Of a stretch of DNA of 64,000 nucleotides, positions 46,864 through 58,009 are shown in pieces. Positions within the stretch are counted from its first letter, which is position 1. Each line of letters opens with the position of its first letter. The notes under the pieces were generated by a model. The model saw only the letters and a program-made list of their open reading frames with translations. It ran no database searches and was not told the origin of the DNA. This DNA is from Anastrepha obliqua (Eukaryota > Arthropoda > Insecta > Diptera > Tephritidae). The DNA is taken from assembly GCF_027943255.1 (NCBI RefSeq), contig NC_072893.1, forward strand, positions 3,968,001 to 4,032,000. Direction: 5' to 3'. Position numbers and translations under genes: made by a program.

Positions 46864-47427
46864 TACAGTAGAAACTCGATACTTTCACACCGCTATACTT
46901 CCGACTGCTCAGTACTAGCGACATTGGAAGATTTTTAACTAGATAATGGCAACATTTCTTCGTTTCTCTTTTCCTCTTTTTACGTTGCATTTTTGGGAAT
47001 GAACCTCGGGGAAGTACCGTCAATGTGATTCTGGTAATGACATTTTTTGAATTGAATCAGCTGAATGAATTTAGTTCATTTATGACGAAATGACAGCTTG
47101 TCAGTTGCTTTATTTTACAAAAATAAAAACATAGCATTAATATATTCATCATGTCGACATCGACTTGACTTTAGCAAAATTAAAAAAAAAAAATGAATAA
47201 TTGTAAAAGTTATCGCTTTTTGTGTAGAGCCCGTTTCTCCAGAAAAAAAATCCTTGGATGTTTGATGTGGATGATGAGTGTTTTATGTTTTTCAAAAGCA
47301 ATATAAATTTATTGAAATCTACCAAGCTGTTTTTAAGTTACAGTGATCGCCAGTTCAAAAAGCACAGTTTTAAGAAAAACGCATTTAAAGTTTTGCGAAC
47401 GAGTGCAAGAATCTAGTTTCTACTGTA
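46864..47427. mobile_element. Pogo/Tigger-like non-autonomous element
   Basis: The ends are perfect inverted repeats: AATAAATACAGTAGAAACT (46858-46876) and AGTTTCTACTGTATTTATT (47415-47433), with TA just outside CAGTAGAAACT. TIRs beginning CAGT(A/G)GAAxCTCGATA are typical of pogo/Tigger elements. The 560-bp interior has no transposase frame, so it is a deletion derivative or MITE. Confidence 0.68.
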
Positions 47428-49740
47428 TTTATTTTGAAATGAGTGAAGAAATTCTAGCATCGTTACCATTTTGAATACCGCATATAAGGGCTCAAATTCC
47501 GAGCTTAAACTTGAGTTTGCTTATACGCAAAAATATCATATTCGGATTACATTTAGCTATGAATTGATTTAAATTATTACTTAAAAATAATTTGTGTATA
47601 AAGATGCCTACTCTTATAAAATACTCTATGTACGTATTTGTATGTGTGCATTTATCTATTTAGTTATTTATTGAATATGCATTTAGCACACACGTTCGTA
47701 TGTTTACAACTAAAAAAATCGTATTTTGTGAAATCTCAACCGCTTTGATATCAAATAAACCACATCTATGACTCCTGCTAACTATCAGAGCATTAAATCT
47801 TCAAAAAAAAAAAAAACATTGTCACTACAACAACCACCCATTTACATAAAAACATAACAAGCACTTCAACACCGAAGCCATGAGGAAAAAATTGCCCTAC
47901 CAAGAAAGACAAAAAACGGCTGAATTGCCCCTGTAATCGGCGAAAATGATTTCCTCAAAAACAAAGAAATACATAAAAGTATGCAGCTGCACACATTTCG
48001 ATTGAAAAGCGAAAGAAAATGGACACCAAAACCACCCAGCAAAGCAGCGGGAGCGCCGTCAAATATGCAATAAGAAAAAATTCAATCGCTTAACTCACAC
48101 ACCCACATCCCCATATGGAGTGCACACACCGCACCACACACAAGCTCCATATTTGTCCATTCACTCACTAGCGCGCGCTTACTCACTCACACACCCACGC
48201 GTCACGCCAAAGGTGTTGTTGCATTGTCAGAAAAGGCGTCGTGCAGTGGTGAAGTTGCAGGCGTCCGTGTTGGTAGCTGCTCGCTTACTCTGTTTGCTGC
48301 GTTCCTGTTCATTGGCATGTCTGGCTTCAATATGGCGCATGACTGCTGTGCTGGCGAGCGATGTGTGAGTGAGCGAGCGAGTGAGTTAGTGGGTGCCGCT
48401 ATATGTAAGCCAAACGAAATACTTTTCACACATACACACGAAAAGATTTGTTCACTGCAGGCATGCAACAAGACGTGTGGGCTACTCGGGCCGCATTGAT
48501 TACGACGAAATATGGACGATGGCGACATATGGCCACCTCCAACTCAGTCGGCGCCAACTTCGAAATCGACATCTGCTCTTTGTGCCATTCATTTGTATGT
48601 ATATACATATATTTGTACGTTTTGGTGTTGCGATGTCTGTATATAGGTATGTCGATTTGTTGTCGTGGTCCTTCTGTGGCGGCGGCGGCGATTGTTTTGC
48701 AACATCTTTTCTCTTTGCGCTTATTTTTAGAAAATTTCGCCGGCACGCGCCACTCGCGTAACTCGACAGAAAAAGAAACTGCAACGCTTCCAAGGACGAA
48801 TTTTTTGGCAGTTTTTCTGTTGAGTCGCGTGCAGTGGCACGACGCCGTGTTCCTTCTTTTGTGCACTTTTGAGTTAGCTTTTTTGCAACACACATTTGCG
48901 CATACGAGTTTTTCGAATTTTTTTCCTACATTTGTAAACCGGTGTGCATGAATGTGTGCACTGCAATGTGAGTATGTGTGTGGCGCGTGGAAAGCGAGTA
49001 CGTTGACGATATGAATGAAAATTTACCTCTCGACTTTTGTAATATTTTTTGAGTTGACTTATTCTGGAGTATATGAACGTGCATGCGGGTGTGTGCGTGT
49101 GCTGCAGACAGTTTTTTGTGCACTTGCCACAATTTGTTTACATGCAGTTTTTTCAACTTCTTTGTCTTTGCAACTCGCAAAAGAAAAAGGAAGCGCAACA
49201 AAAAACTTACTCGCGCCACACACACACACCCACATACACATTCACACATGCTCAGGACAACCTTGCTATGTTATGGCTGGAAAGTGTGTCAAATATGTTG
49301 ATCACTTCCTTTTATCACCTCAATCAGTTCATTGTTGAACGTTGAAAGAAAAAGAAGAACTCGTTTGGGGAGTCGAAGTGCTCGTATTATCGGATATGTC
49401 CACATACATTTGTATGCATGTGTATGTGTGTGTGTGTCATTATGCTATACCAGACATTTCTTGAGTACGAGTTATATTTTTTTCTCGATTCCCTTTCTTA
49501 ATCCTGTCATTCCACTTACCTTCTTCTGCTTAATTCTTGCGCATTGTGGAAACTGTATTACGGCCTTTTTTGTTTCTTTCGAAATTAATGAAATCAACCA
49601 CTAGCCAATGTAAATGATAAGTTTTAGTTCAACAAGTTTTAAAAATTAACTCAATAAAAAGAAGAAATATCTCAAAAATAATGAAACTATCAAAAAAATC
49701 TGCCTAAAGTACTTTGTCTGTATCTATGAAATGAAATTTT
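47428..49740. other. Non-coding interval with CA/GT repeats
   Basis: No protein-like frame despite several long ones between 48120 and 49340, which arise from balanced composition and CA-rich tracts (48065-48200, 49211-49250). No transposon motif was recognised. It resembles the other unique-looking intervals of this window. Confidence 0.45.
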
Positions 49741-50089
49741 ATACAGAGTAGTCTATCTTTTTTATTTATTTGTTTAAAATAGCATCTGTGATATGCCAGA
49801 AATTTACAATTAAGTCGCTGTTCACTTGAGCAAAAAATTTGAGGAAAGTAGGTGATGTCAATTGGCCGCGTAAATGCTGCGATTTGTCTCCATTAGCATA
49901 AAATTTTCGTGGAGCGCCGTTAATTATGTTGTAAATATTACGCCACGCCAACTATCCAGAGACCGTTGAAGATTAGACACATGAAATCGCACTTGTTATT
50001 GGTGAGATAAGTGCTGGGACTTGAGAAAAGGCGAGGCAGCGAGGAAGTCAATTTAATGAAATTTTGTTCTAATTGTTCTCATCATCATC

Positions 50090-51180
50090 ATCATTAGCTT
50101 CACAGTCTTTGGCAGACCATAGCTTCCGTAGCTACATTCCTCCATTTAACTCGATCATTAGTCAGCTCCTTCCCATTCACAACGCTCTTTGTCCATAGAT
50201 CATTTACGATTGAATCCAGCCACCTTTTCCGCGGTATTCCTCTGCTACTTTTTCCCACCGGAGCTCTCTAGTATCTCTAGTTTTTGGCATTCTGCTAATA
50301 TGACCCAGCAATTTGCTGACTCTTTACAAATCTTACTGCATTTTCTCTTTCCATAAGCATATCGAGCTCTTCGTTATATCTTACTCGATATGCGCCATCT
50401 GCTATAAAGAGTGGAGGATATTTTTTCTGAGTATTTTCCTTTCGAAGTTAATATTTGTGTTAAGTCTGATGCTTTATGGGTAACCGTACGTAAGGATTGG
50501 TCTGATTAGCGACTTATACACGCAAAATCTCTGCACTCTGGTTAACAGTCGCGATTTAAGGAGTTCCATGTGTAGGTAAAATGCTTTTTTCGCAGAGTAT
50601 ATTCGATCACTTATGGCCACAGATGTATCGGCATTGCTGTTAATGGTTACGCCTAGGTATTTGAATTGATCCACCTTCTCGATGTATTCGTTCGCGATAT
50701 TTAAGGAGTTCCTCGGCATCGGATTCTTTGTAAGGAGACTTTTTCTTTTCTGTTTGTGCAGAGCCCTGCACTTAGTGTTTGGTTTTCTAATTTTTTTATG
50801 ACCTCTTAAGTTCAGATTCACTCTGTGCCATAAGGGCAATTTCGTCAGCGTACGCTGGTAACTGAGACTTGTTGTTGAAAATTGATTCTCCATAGTCAAG
50901 TTTGTCTATTACATCATGAAGTAGGAAGTTGAAAACTGTCGATGGTAAGGAGTCTCCTTGTTTGACTTCAGAAGATATTCTGAACTTCCTGAATGCTTCG
51001 CTTGGACTATTTCATAACAATCAAATTTATGATTTTGTTTGGGATTTCATGCAAATTTCTTTCATTAGATGTCTGTATAAACCATCGAAGGCTTCTTTAA
51101 AAATAAAAAATATACAGTGCAGCTTTAGTTCAAACTAATTATGTTTTTCTAAATCCGCATTGGTAGACGCCAATGAGATC
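50090..51180 (-). pseudogene. RTE-like reverse transcriptase, C-terminal half
   Basis: Minus-strand order: KQGDSLPSTVFNFLLHDVID, LPAYADEIALMAQSESELK (catalytic YADD changed to YADE), then the open frame 50899-50474 with YIEKVDQFKYLGVTINSNAD, SDRIYSAKKAFYLHMELLKS and CVYKSLIRPILTYGYP. The frame then breaks but continues to the C-terminal GIPRKRWLDSIVNDLWTKS near 50220. There are stops and frameshifts, no endonuclease, and a possible upstream extension to about 51180. It belongs to the same broad group as 1-1060 and 40020-40900. Confidence 0.82.
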
Positions 51181-51541
51181 TCTTTGGAGTATCTAATTTG
51201 TTTACTCTTTCAAAAAATAAAAGATTATTAAGAAAAATATTCAGCCATATTTTATTTATAAGCGACTTTTGTTAGTTAAATTCCAAACACTCGTTTAAGC
51301 GGTTATCGCGCCGATAAAGAAGAGAAAATGAAATAAAAAATTATTACTTTTTTCTTCGAAAATGGGGAAAAATATGTTCTGTGCCTGTGTCCTATGGCGT
51401 TATTGCATGAAAATATGGCCGTAGTAGCTTGCCTTACCCTGTCCTCTACATGTTCCAATTTAGTTTCTTGTCCAGGATTACACCAAAATGCTTGGCGCTA
51501 TCTCTTACTTCTAGCCTAAGTAATTTTCAAAAGGCTACAGA

Positions 51542-51709
51542 CTTTTCGTGGCAGAAATACACTCGCAGTTTTGCCATTGCCTGCCGAGGGGCGATCGCTA
51601 TTAGAAAAAACTTTTTCTTCATTTTGGTCTTTCACCGAGATTCGAACCTACGTTATCTCTGAATTCCGAATGGTAGTTACGCACCAACCCATTCGGCTAC
51701 GGCCGCCGG
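51542..51709 (-). mobile_element. tRNA-derived SINE with well preserved tRNA head
   Basis: On the minus strand from 51709: GGCGGCCGTAGCCGAATGGG (A-box TAGCCGAATGG), TTGGTGCGTAACTACCATTC, then B-box GTAGGTTCGAATCTCGGTGA. This is the expected pol III promoter layout, with about 45 bp between boxes. The body TTTTTTCTAATAGCGATCGC and TCGGCAGGCAATGGCAAAAC follows to 51542, where the 3' part is missing. Confidence 0.82.
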
Positions 51710-52009
51710 TTGTATTTGCTTTATTATATATATTAAATAAAGGGAATCAAGTTATTCAAGCACAATTTGATTCCCCGCAGATTCCTTTAAAATACTCAGA
51801 AAAATTCATGAAATTGGATTGAACTATCTGAGAAGCATCAAATAACTGCATTTTGACTGAACTTTTGTGTTATCTCTTAAAGTTTTTACGGTGGTTATTC
51901 ATGGCGGTCAAAAATTGAAATTGGCTGAAAGACAAAGAAAGCCTGGAAAAGATTCTTGAAAGCAAGTATACAAGGTGTTTTCAAGAGCTGTTTAGAACAG
52001 ATAAGTTCA

Positions 52010-53460
52010 GCGAAAGTCGTGAATTCTGGCACCACAAGAAAGCCTCGGTTTGAAGTTTGATGATATCCTCTTGAGTCTTGATCGTTGAAAAAATCTAAGC
52101 ATAAAGCAAAAATTTAGCAAATGAGAAACAACTTTTGATGTCATTAATAAATAACACAAATAAAAGCGGTCCCAAGATAGTTCCTTGCGGAACACCAAAG
52201 GTGGCAAGAATTGTTACAACACAATGTCTATTGCTCAAATAAGAGTTTATCCATTGCAGAAATGTAGAATGAAATGGCTTTCAGCTGGCTTCAAGCTAAT
52301 TTTTTAACAAAGATTCTATGAGAAACTTTCGAAAAGTCAATGTAAATACAGTGCCAGTGACCTGAGAGCCAGCCGAGAAGGATCAATGCAGTATTCACTA
52401 AAAACAACCAGATTAGATACTGCAGATCTGTTAGCAATAAACCCAAGCTGATTTGGGCAAATTAAAGATTTAACTGCAAAGCTCAGCTTTGCATTGACTG
52501 CGTGCTCAAAAATTTTGGAAATAGTTGACAGCTTTGAAATAAACCTATAATTTCTAACGTCATTTTTATTGCCACTCTTAAAGAAGGGCGTGATAAAAGA
52601 GAGCTTCCATGCGTCAATGAAACACCGCGACGATAAAGACTTGTTGAAAATAATTTTCATGGGATGGGCCAAGGCCGAACCATTTTTTATCAAAACTGCT
52701 GAGGATTCTACAGCATCAGTTTGAGAGGATGATTTCAATTTAATTAAAGCGCTACTAATATCCTCGGGAGAGGCAAAGACCTCCAAAGTTCAGGGCATAA
52801 ACTAAGTCAGAAGAAAAGTCGAACTAAAGATTAAGTTCTTCGCCAACAAAATTAGATTTAAAAAACTTATGAAATAAGTTTGCCGCTTCACTTGGGCTTT
52901 GCACTTGACTATTATCGAAAAACATACCAGTGGAAACACTGGCCCTACTCCTTCTAGATTATATGTATTTCCAGAAGATTTTGGGATTTGCTTTAATGTT
53001 TAACCCCATGTTGTTAATATAGCTATTGTAGAGAGATTTATTTAAATCATTGAAATCCTTTAACGTTTGCTTATAGGTATTTAAGAAATACAAATGATTC
53101 TTCGTAGATTTAAACTTATTGAAATAATTATTTTTAAGATTTTTAAGCTTTTTCAAAGTCTTAGAATACCAGAGTAATTTATAAGGCCTTTTCTTTCTGA
53201 GCGGAATGTTATCTAAGCAGAGTTTAGACAAAATGGACTTAAAGGCAGAAAAACTACTATATGTGTCAAGTTCAGCAAATAAATTATCCCAATTAATGTC
53301 CAGTAATAAGTCAATGAAATTGGCAAAACCGCATAATGAATAATTGAATGATAATCTGGCATCAGACGGAATAGTAGCAAAACAGTAAAAGTCGGCAACT
53401 AAGAGTAAATGATGCTTATCTTTAGGAGTCTCAACAACGACAAATTGGACGAGCGTGTGA
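52010..53460 (-). pseudogene. Jockey/CR1-like LINE, linker and reverse transcriptase
   Basis: From 53450 downwards the minus strand reads DKHHLLLVADFYCFATIPSD, the end of the endonuclease; then the frame 53231-52959 with LRKKRPYKLLWYSKTLKKLK and LNIKANPKIFWKYI; then 52786-52337 with SPEDISSALIKLKSSSQTDA, DAWKLSFITPFFKSGNKNDV, SKLSTISKIFEHAV and NQLGFIANRSAVSNLVVFSE. Finally, near 52190, FGVPQGTILGPLLFVLFIND occurs in another frame. The sequence ends before the YADD palm motif, so the 3' part is lost. The linker-to-fingers region is well preserved. Confidence 0.8.
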
Positions 53461-53660
53461 ATATATATGAAATGCGAGTGCAGAATGCTGCTGCCGAGTT
53501 TCCGATCGCGTGCCAGCCGAAGCTATTCTCACAATTTTGCTTCGGAATTTTTGGAAAAAAAAGTGAGTGAAATGAATACGGTGATTGATGAGCTCCTCAG
53601 ATATAGCGCCTAAGCCAAGAGCTTTTTTCTACGAAGCTCTAGGGGATAATATTTCGTGGT
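53461..53660. repeat. Short dispersed repeat, similar to 63025-63090
   Basis: Sequence around GCTGCTGCCGAGTTTCCGAT and CAGCCGAAGCTATTCTCACA resembles GTCGCTGCCGATTCCCCAAT and CAGCCAAAGCTACTCTCAAA at 63034-63080, at roughly 70-75 percent identity by eye. Function unknown. Confidence 0.4.
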
Positions 53661-53679
53661 CGTCATTTGCTCAAACCAT

Positions 53680-54738
53680 TTGCGGGTTACGCTAAAATCA
53701 TGAGTAAGGTCCAAATAACAGCTATTTTATGCATATCTGGTGTTTTAAGGGCTATTCCAACCAAAGCGCTGGAAATGCTAATCAATTTGCCTGCACTAAT
53801 TCTGGTAGGGAACACCTGGGCGCTTAAACTTAAAAATACGGCGCTATGGAAGACCACGCCTCTATTTCGCATACTATGAATAATCACAAACATTCTGGAC
53901 TCATCTCCGACAAACTATTCAACACGAGCATTCCATCAAGAATATAGTGGTGTTTCCAAGGCCATGGAAAATGTGGGAATTTAATTTTTATGCAGATGGA
54001 TCGAAGCTGCACGATAGGGTTGACTATGGAGTAATTTGAACTATCTGTTCGACTACCAGACTAACGCAGCGTCTATCAGGCAGAAGTTCTAGCTATAAAA
54101 GAAGAGGCTACATATCTAAATACGCATGCCGTAACAAAAACTACAATAAATATATTCTAGGATAGCCAGACTGCCATTACATGAATGAATTAGGCTACAC
54201 TTGGATCAAAGGTTTTACAGGAATGCCGGGCAACCCTACATGATATTCGGGCAGCCTTATTTGGGTTCCGAGGCACAGAGATATAGAGGGAAATTGTAAA
54301 GCCGATGAGATATCCAGGAAAGGTACTACTCTTCAACTGCACAGTGATAGAAGTACCATTGGGTTACCTATGGCCACCAGCAAACAAATAATCAAAACCA
54401 GATCGGTCTTTGGCTATTGGCAGGCATTCCTTCATGCTAAGAGTTTTCTTCCTTGAATATTTAATAAGTAGAATTTGTAGAGATAAGGATGAGGACGAAA
54501 TAGTTGAGTACTTCCTTTTCAATTGTCCAGCTTTAGTCAAAATCAGAGCAGCTTTTTTAGATATTTTTTTAATTATCTTACGGTACTGCCTGGCGTGGAT
54601 CAATCCTGGGCTTCTTAAGAGCCACAAACTGGTTTCATGAAGATAAATAAATGAGATTCCTGTATCACACAGTGGTGTAACAACGAACATGTAAGGTCTA
54701 AGTGAGTTGGCCGTACAGACCGATTACCACCATCACCT
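53680..54738 (+). mobile_element. LINE 3' third (RT thumb, RNase H, 3' UTR)
   Basis: The + strand reads CISGVLRAIPTKALEMLINL (RT thumb motif GALRTTPTxALE), then WEFNFYADGSKLHD starting RNase H (DGS), a region homologous to SDSQTAI, NCKADEISRKGTTLQLHSDR (the last catalytic Asp), a Cys/His region and a 3' UTR containing AAGGTCTAAGTGAGTTGG. It is the better preserved partner of 26490-27137. Stops and frameshifts throughout. Confidence 0.75.
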
Positions 54739-54744
54739 TTGATC

Positions 54745-54960
54745 TTAGTATAGCCACATTCGAGCTAGTATTTAGATACGTAGAAACTTCTTTTATAGCT
54801 AGAGCTCCTGTCTGGTAATCGAACGGATAGTTCCAGTCCTAATTCCTTCGAAAATGCTAATGCTCCGCAGCCAACCTTATCGCCTAGCTTTGAACCATCC
54901 GGATACAAATCTAAGTTCGCCCTTCTCCATGACCTTTGTATTTGCCACTCTCTTCTTGAC
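54745..54960 (-). mobile_element. LINE RNase H fragment in opposite orientation
   Basis: Minus-strand translation gives LYPDGSKLGDKVGCGALAFS, then KELGLELSVRLPDRSSSYKR. This is the start of an RNase H domain (TDGSKxxxxVGxG) homologous to the + strand one at 53990. It lies tail-to-tail with the preceding element. Confidence 0.65.
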
Positions 54961-57240
54961 GCTATGCTCGTCTGTCGACGGTGAGTCTAGGTATAGAGTA
55001 GCTTATTTAGTTTTGTGAGAGATAGTTTCCATAAATAGAGTTAGAAGTCTCATCCAACATGAGTCAAAATAGAAAAATGCAGTGCCCCGTTTTGAAGATA
55101 TTTCACATCCTGGTAGGCTGGAGATGTGCTCATACTATATTCCTCTACAATTTCAATTTTTATACTATTTCAATTTTGTGAGCAGGTTGAGAATCCAAAC
55201 CACTGCAGACTTGCTTTCGTCTGCTACCTGATTGTTGTAACTCTTTCCAAACTGATTCAAACAAGTTGATCTTCTCTTCAAACAAATTTTGTACCAGCAG
55301 AACTAATCTGAGACAATGAAAAAAATGTACTTCGATTAGCTTCCTGGTTCACTACTTCCTGATATCATTCGTACCTGCGCCATCGATGACGCCACCGATA
55401 AACTCCGAATTGGTATGCATGTGCCCCGCTCTATTGAGTTGCACGCGTCTGCACGTTTGTCATAGTGTAGCACCAGCCGACAGCAGACAACAAAAGAAAT
55501 GATGCAAAGCGAAAAACATCAGCAGGCAACTGACGATTCTCTCTCGCCTCGTCTGACTCATTCCCGCAACTTTGCCAAATTGAGCAGGTTACTTTACGCC
55601 CTGCATGCACCGGCAGCAGCACAAGGCGCAGTGGCAGCAACAAAAAATCCAACCAACTCCCACTTGCCACCGGTGCTGTCGAGAATCTGCTGTTGCAAGT
55701 TTGGTTGTTGAATCGTTTTTTATTTCTGCTTGCAACTGTATTATGGCGGAGTGTCTGGGGTGGTCCACAAGCATATACACAAACACACAACCAACCACCT
55801 CATAAATGAGCACAAAGAGTTAACGCTGCCGAGCTGCTGCCACTTCCGGAAAAATGTGTGAAAATTGTGCCAAAGAGTGTTGTGGCAGTGCCTCCGTGCA
55901 AGTGGTCATAAATAAGTTTATATATATGACTGTGTGTATGACTTGCTGCCTGTGTGTGTGTGTGTGAGAGCTGGGGTCAGTGCTGCATGGCCCCGACGCA
56001 TCGTCGATGAGGCTGGGTGGTTTGAGAAGTTTTCCTTTTTCGCGATGCTTTATGTGACATGGCAATGCTCTTATTGCTGCACGCCAGAGCAGCGCGTAGT
56101 TGTTGTTTTGCATTCTACGACTGCTGTTGCTGATGGCGTCTTCTTTTTCTTTGCTGCAACCGGCGTTTTTCATTTGAGTCTGTGCATGTGCGGCTTGCGA
56201 CTGCCGTGATGTGATGTGACGTTGAACACATGCTCCTGCCTGGTCAAAGCGTGCATATGTGGCCTGCCACATGGGAGGCAAATGGATGCCGTTTCTTTTT
56301 GGCCACCTTGTTTTGCTTTGTAACTTTTGTTGTTGGTCGTTGGATAAGCTGTTGGCCCAGTTTGAATGTTGTGCCGGCAAGGCACACACACACACACATA
56401 CAAAACGCGCGCGCTCTTATACACGTACTTCATTGAGTGCCACATGAGGTGTTAGTGAATCATCGGCGCGACACCAGCAACTAAGTGGGTGCTGCATGCC
56501 ACAACTTTTTGTGCATTTATTTGTTGGCTGGCTGGTTAGTTGGTCGCGTTTTTGGTTGCTTACTTTGTGAATTGTCTTGGTTTTTGCTTTGTCGTCGCTG
56601 CCGCACATCAATGCCAGTAGCTTTTCCTTTTGCCACATGCGGTCTGAAGTTGCTGTGTACTTTTGCTCTTAACGGTTTTATTTATGGCTGTTGCACGGAG
56701 ATTTTCGTCATGCTGATTTGATTATATAAATGTGGGGAGGTTCGCATCGAGAATTTTTTTTTGTTATGGTTGGAAAAAGAAGAAAAGATGAGAATTGCAA
56801 ATCAACAGGTGCTGGCGCTGTTTTTTGCGAGTGGTTACGATGTCCGTAACTTGTTTGTATATATACATATGCGTGTGTGTGTGCATGCACTGGTGTGTTT
56901 GTGTGCAAATACTTCAAAGATTTTCTTTTTCTTATTTGCCGCTGCTGCTGACAGAATGCAGCCACTGGGTTTTCAAATTGAGTGCCACTTGGTAAAGTGG
57001 CCGCACTTTGTTTACCGTTTAGTGACGGAGGAGTGGTGGATTCATTTGGTCAAACGGTCGTTTATGGAGATTTGATTAATTGTAGATGTGCTCGTTTCGG
57101 GTGGAATGATGCGGGGTCCGTTTAATTTGTTTATGTCAACAAGTCACTTTCAAAGCATGGATGGGTGAAATAGCATTTGGAAGAGGATGAGCAAATAAAT
57201 CTCAATTATTCAAGCGCAACCTAGGCGATGAAATATGCGC
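54961..57240. other. Non-coding interval with (GT)n/(CA)n
   Basis: No protein-like frame. A (TG)n tract lies at 55950-55966, (CA)n at 56382-56398, and GT-rich sequence at 56868-56905. Sequence from 55430 to 57120 has balanced composition and looks unique. It may be host regulatory or untranslated sequence. Confidence 0.45.
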
Positions 57241-57339
57241 TGCCCCGGCACCTAAAATTTAATCCACCTCTGTTGAGTGGTTAATATTTAGCATCAAATT
57301 GGAATAATATCTTACGTTAATATAAACAATCAACATTAA

Positions 57340-57720
57340 CAATGCTGGGGCGACGGTCCGCGTTGAACCTTAGACTCTCTCAATAACTTCGACCAAGGAT
57401 CTCAATGCTTTGCAGACATCCTCCAGTTTTTCAGTCGAAAGACCTTTGAAATTTCGTTTGGGTCTATTCTCAGGGCATTTCCAGGCCACTTCAACCCACG
57501 CTGAAGCTTGATGTAGTTGGCGATTTGGAAGTCGTTTGGATCAGCTAACCATTTTCGCTGTAACTTAGGCGATAGTTGACATGACCTATCCGCACCAGTC
57601 TAAGTATGCGGCGTGGGATTTTCGCTTAAATATGTTAAGTGTTTCTTCATTCGCCTTACGCAGCTCCCAGGTCTCATAAGCATAAGTAGCACAAAAGCCT
57701 TGTATAGCGAAGGAAACATT
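57340..57720 (-). mobile_element. LINE reverse transcriptase C-terminal fragment
   Basis: Minus-strand translation gives YETWELRKANEETLNIF, then RRILRLVRIGHVNY. This is a degraded form of the RTE-type GxETWxLxxxxExxLxxFERKxLRxI...GHVxR block, in two frames. The remaining sequence to 57340 is weakly similar. Confidence 0.5.
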
Positions 57721-58009
57721 CACATGGCAGGTACTACAGGCAAATGACTTAACTGGAAAATGGCGGTGAAGTCATTCCTCCATTTATTAGGTATAGGAAT
57801 AAGGGGTCGCTACTGGTACTATTTTTGTGTTCGCTCTAGTAATATACTGGTGATTTCAAGGTTTATATGTGAGGTCTCGATCGCAGTAGTTGACATTCGT
57901 TTGAACGTAAAGATCCTTTTTTATCTGACGTCAAACATGTCTATGATCGTCCCGAAAAATAGCATTTGCGGGAATTCATGCTTCATTATTACCTTTTAAA
58001 GAAGAGTGC

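Noticed and set aside
48120..49345. Several overlapping frames of 80-167 codons on both strands
   Set aside because: Caused by lower A/T content and CA/GT repeats. No start context, no domain and no splice pattern supports a gene.
51600..51709. A genuine tRNA gene (A- and B-boxes visible on the minus strand)
   Set aside because: The acceptor stem cannot close and the sequence continues into the repeated SINE body, so it is a SINE head.
55430..56965. Frames up to 191 codons on both strands
   Set aside because: Low-complexity translations of CA/GT repeats and no conserved motif. A noncoding exon remains possible.
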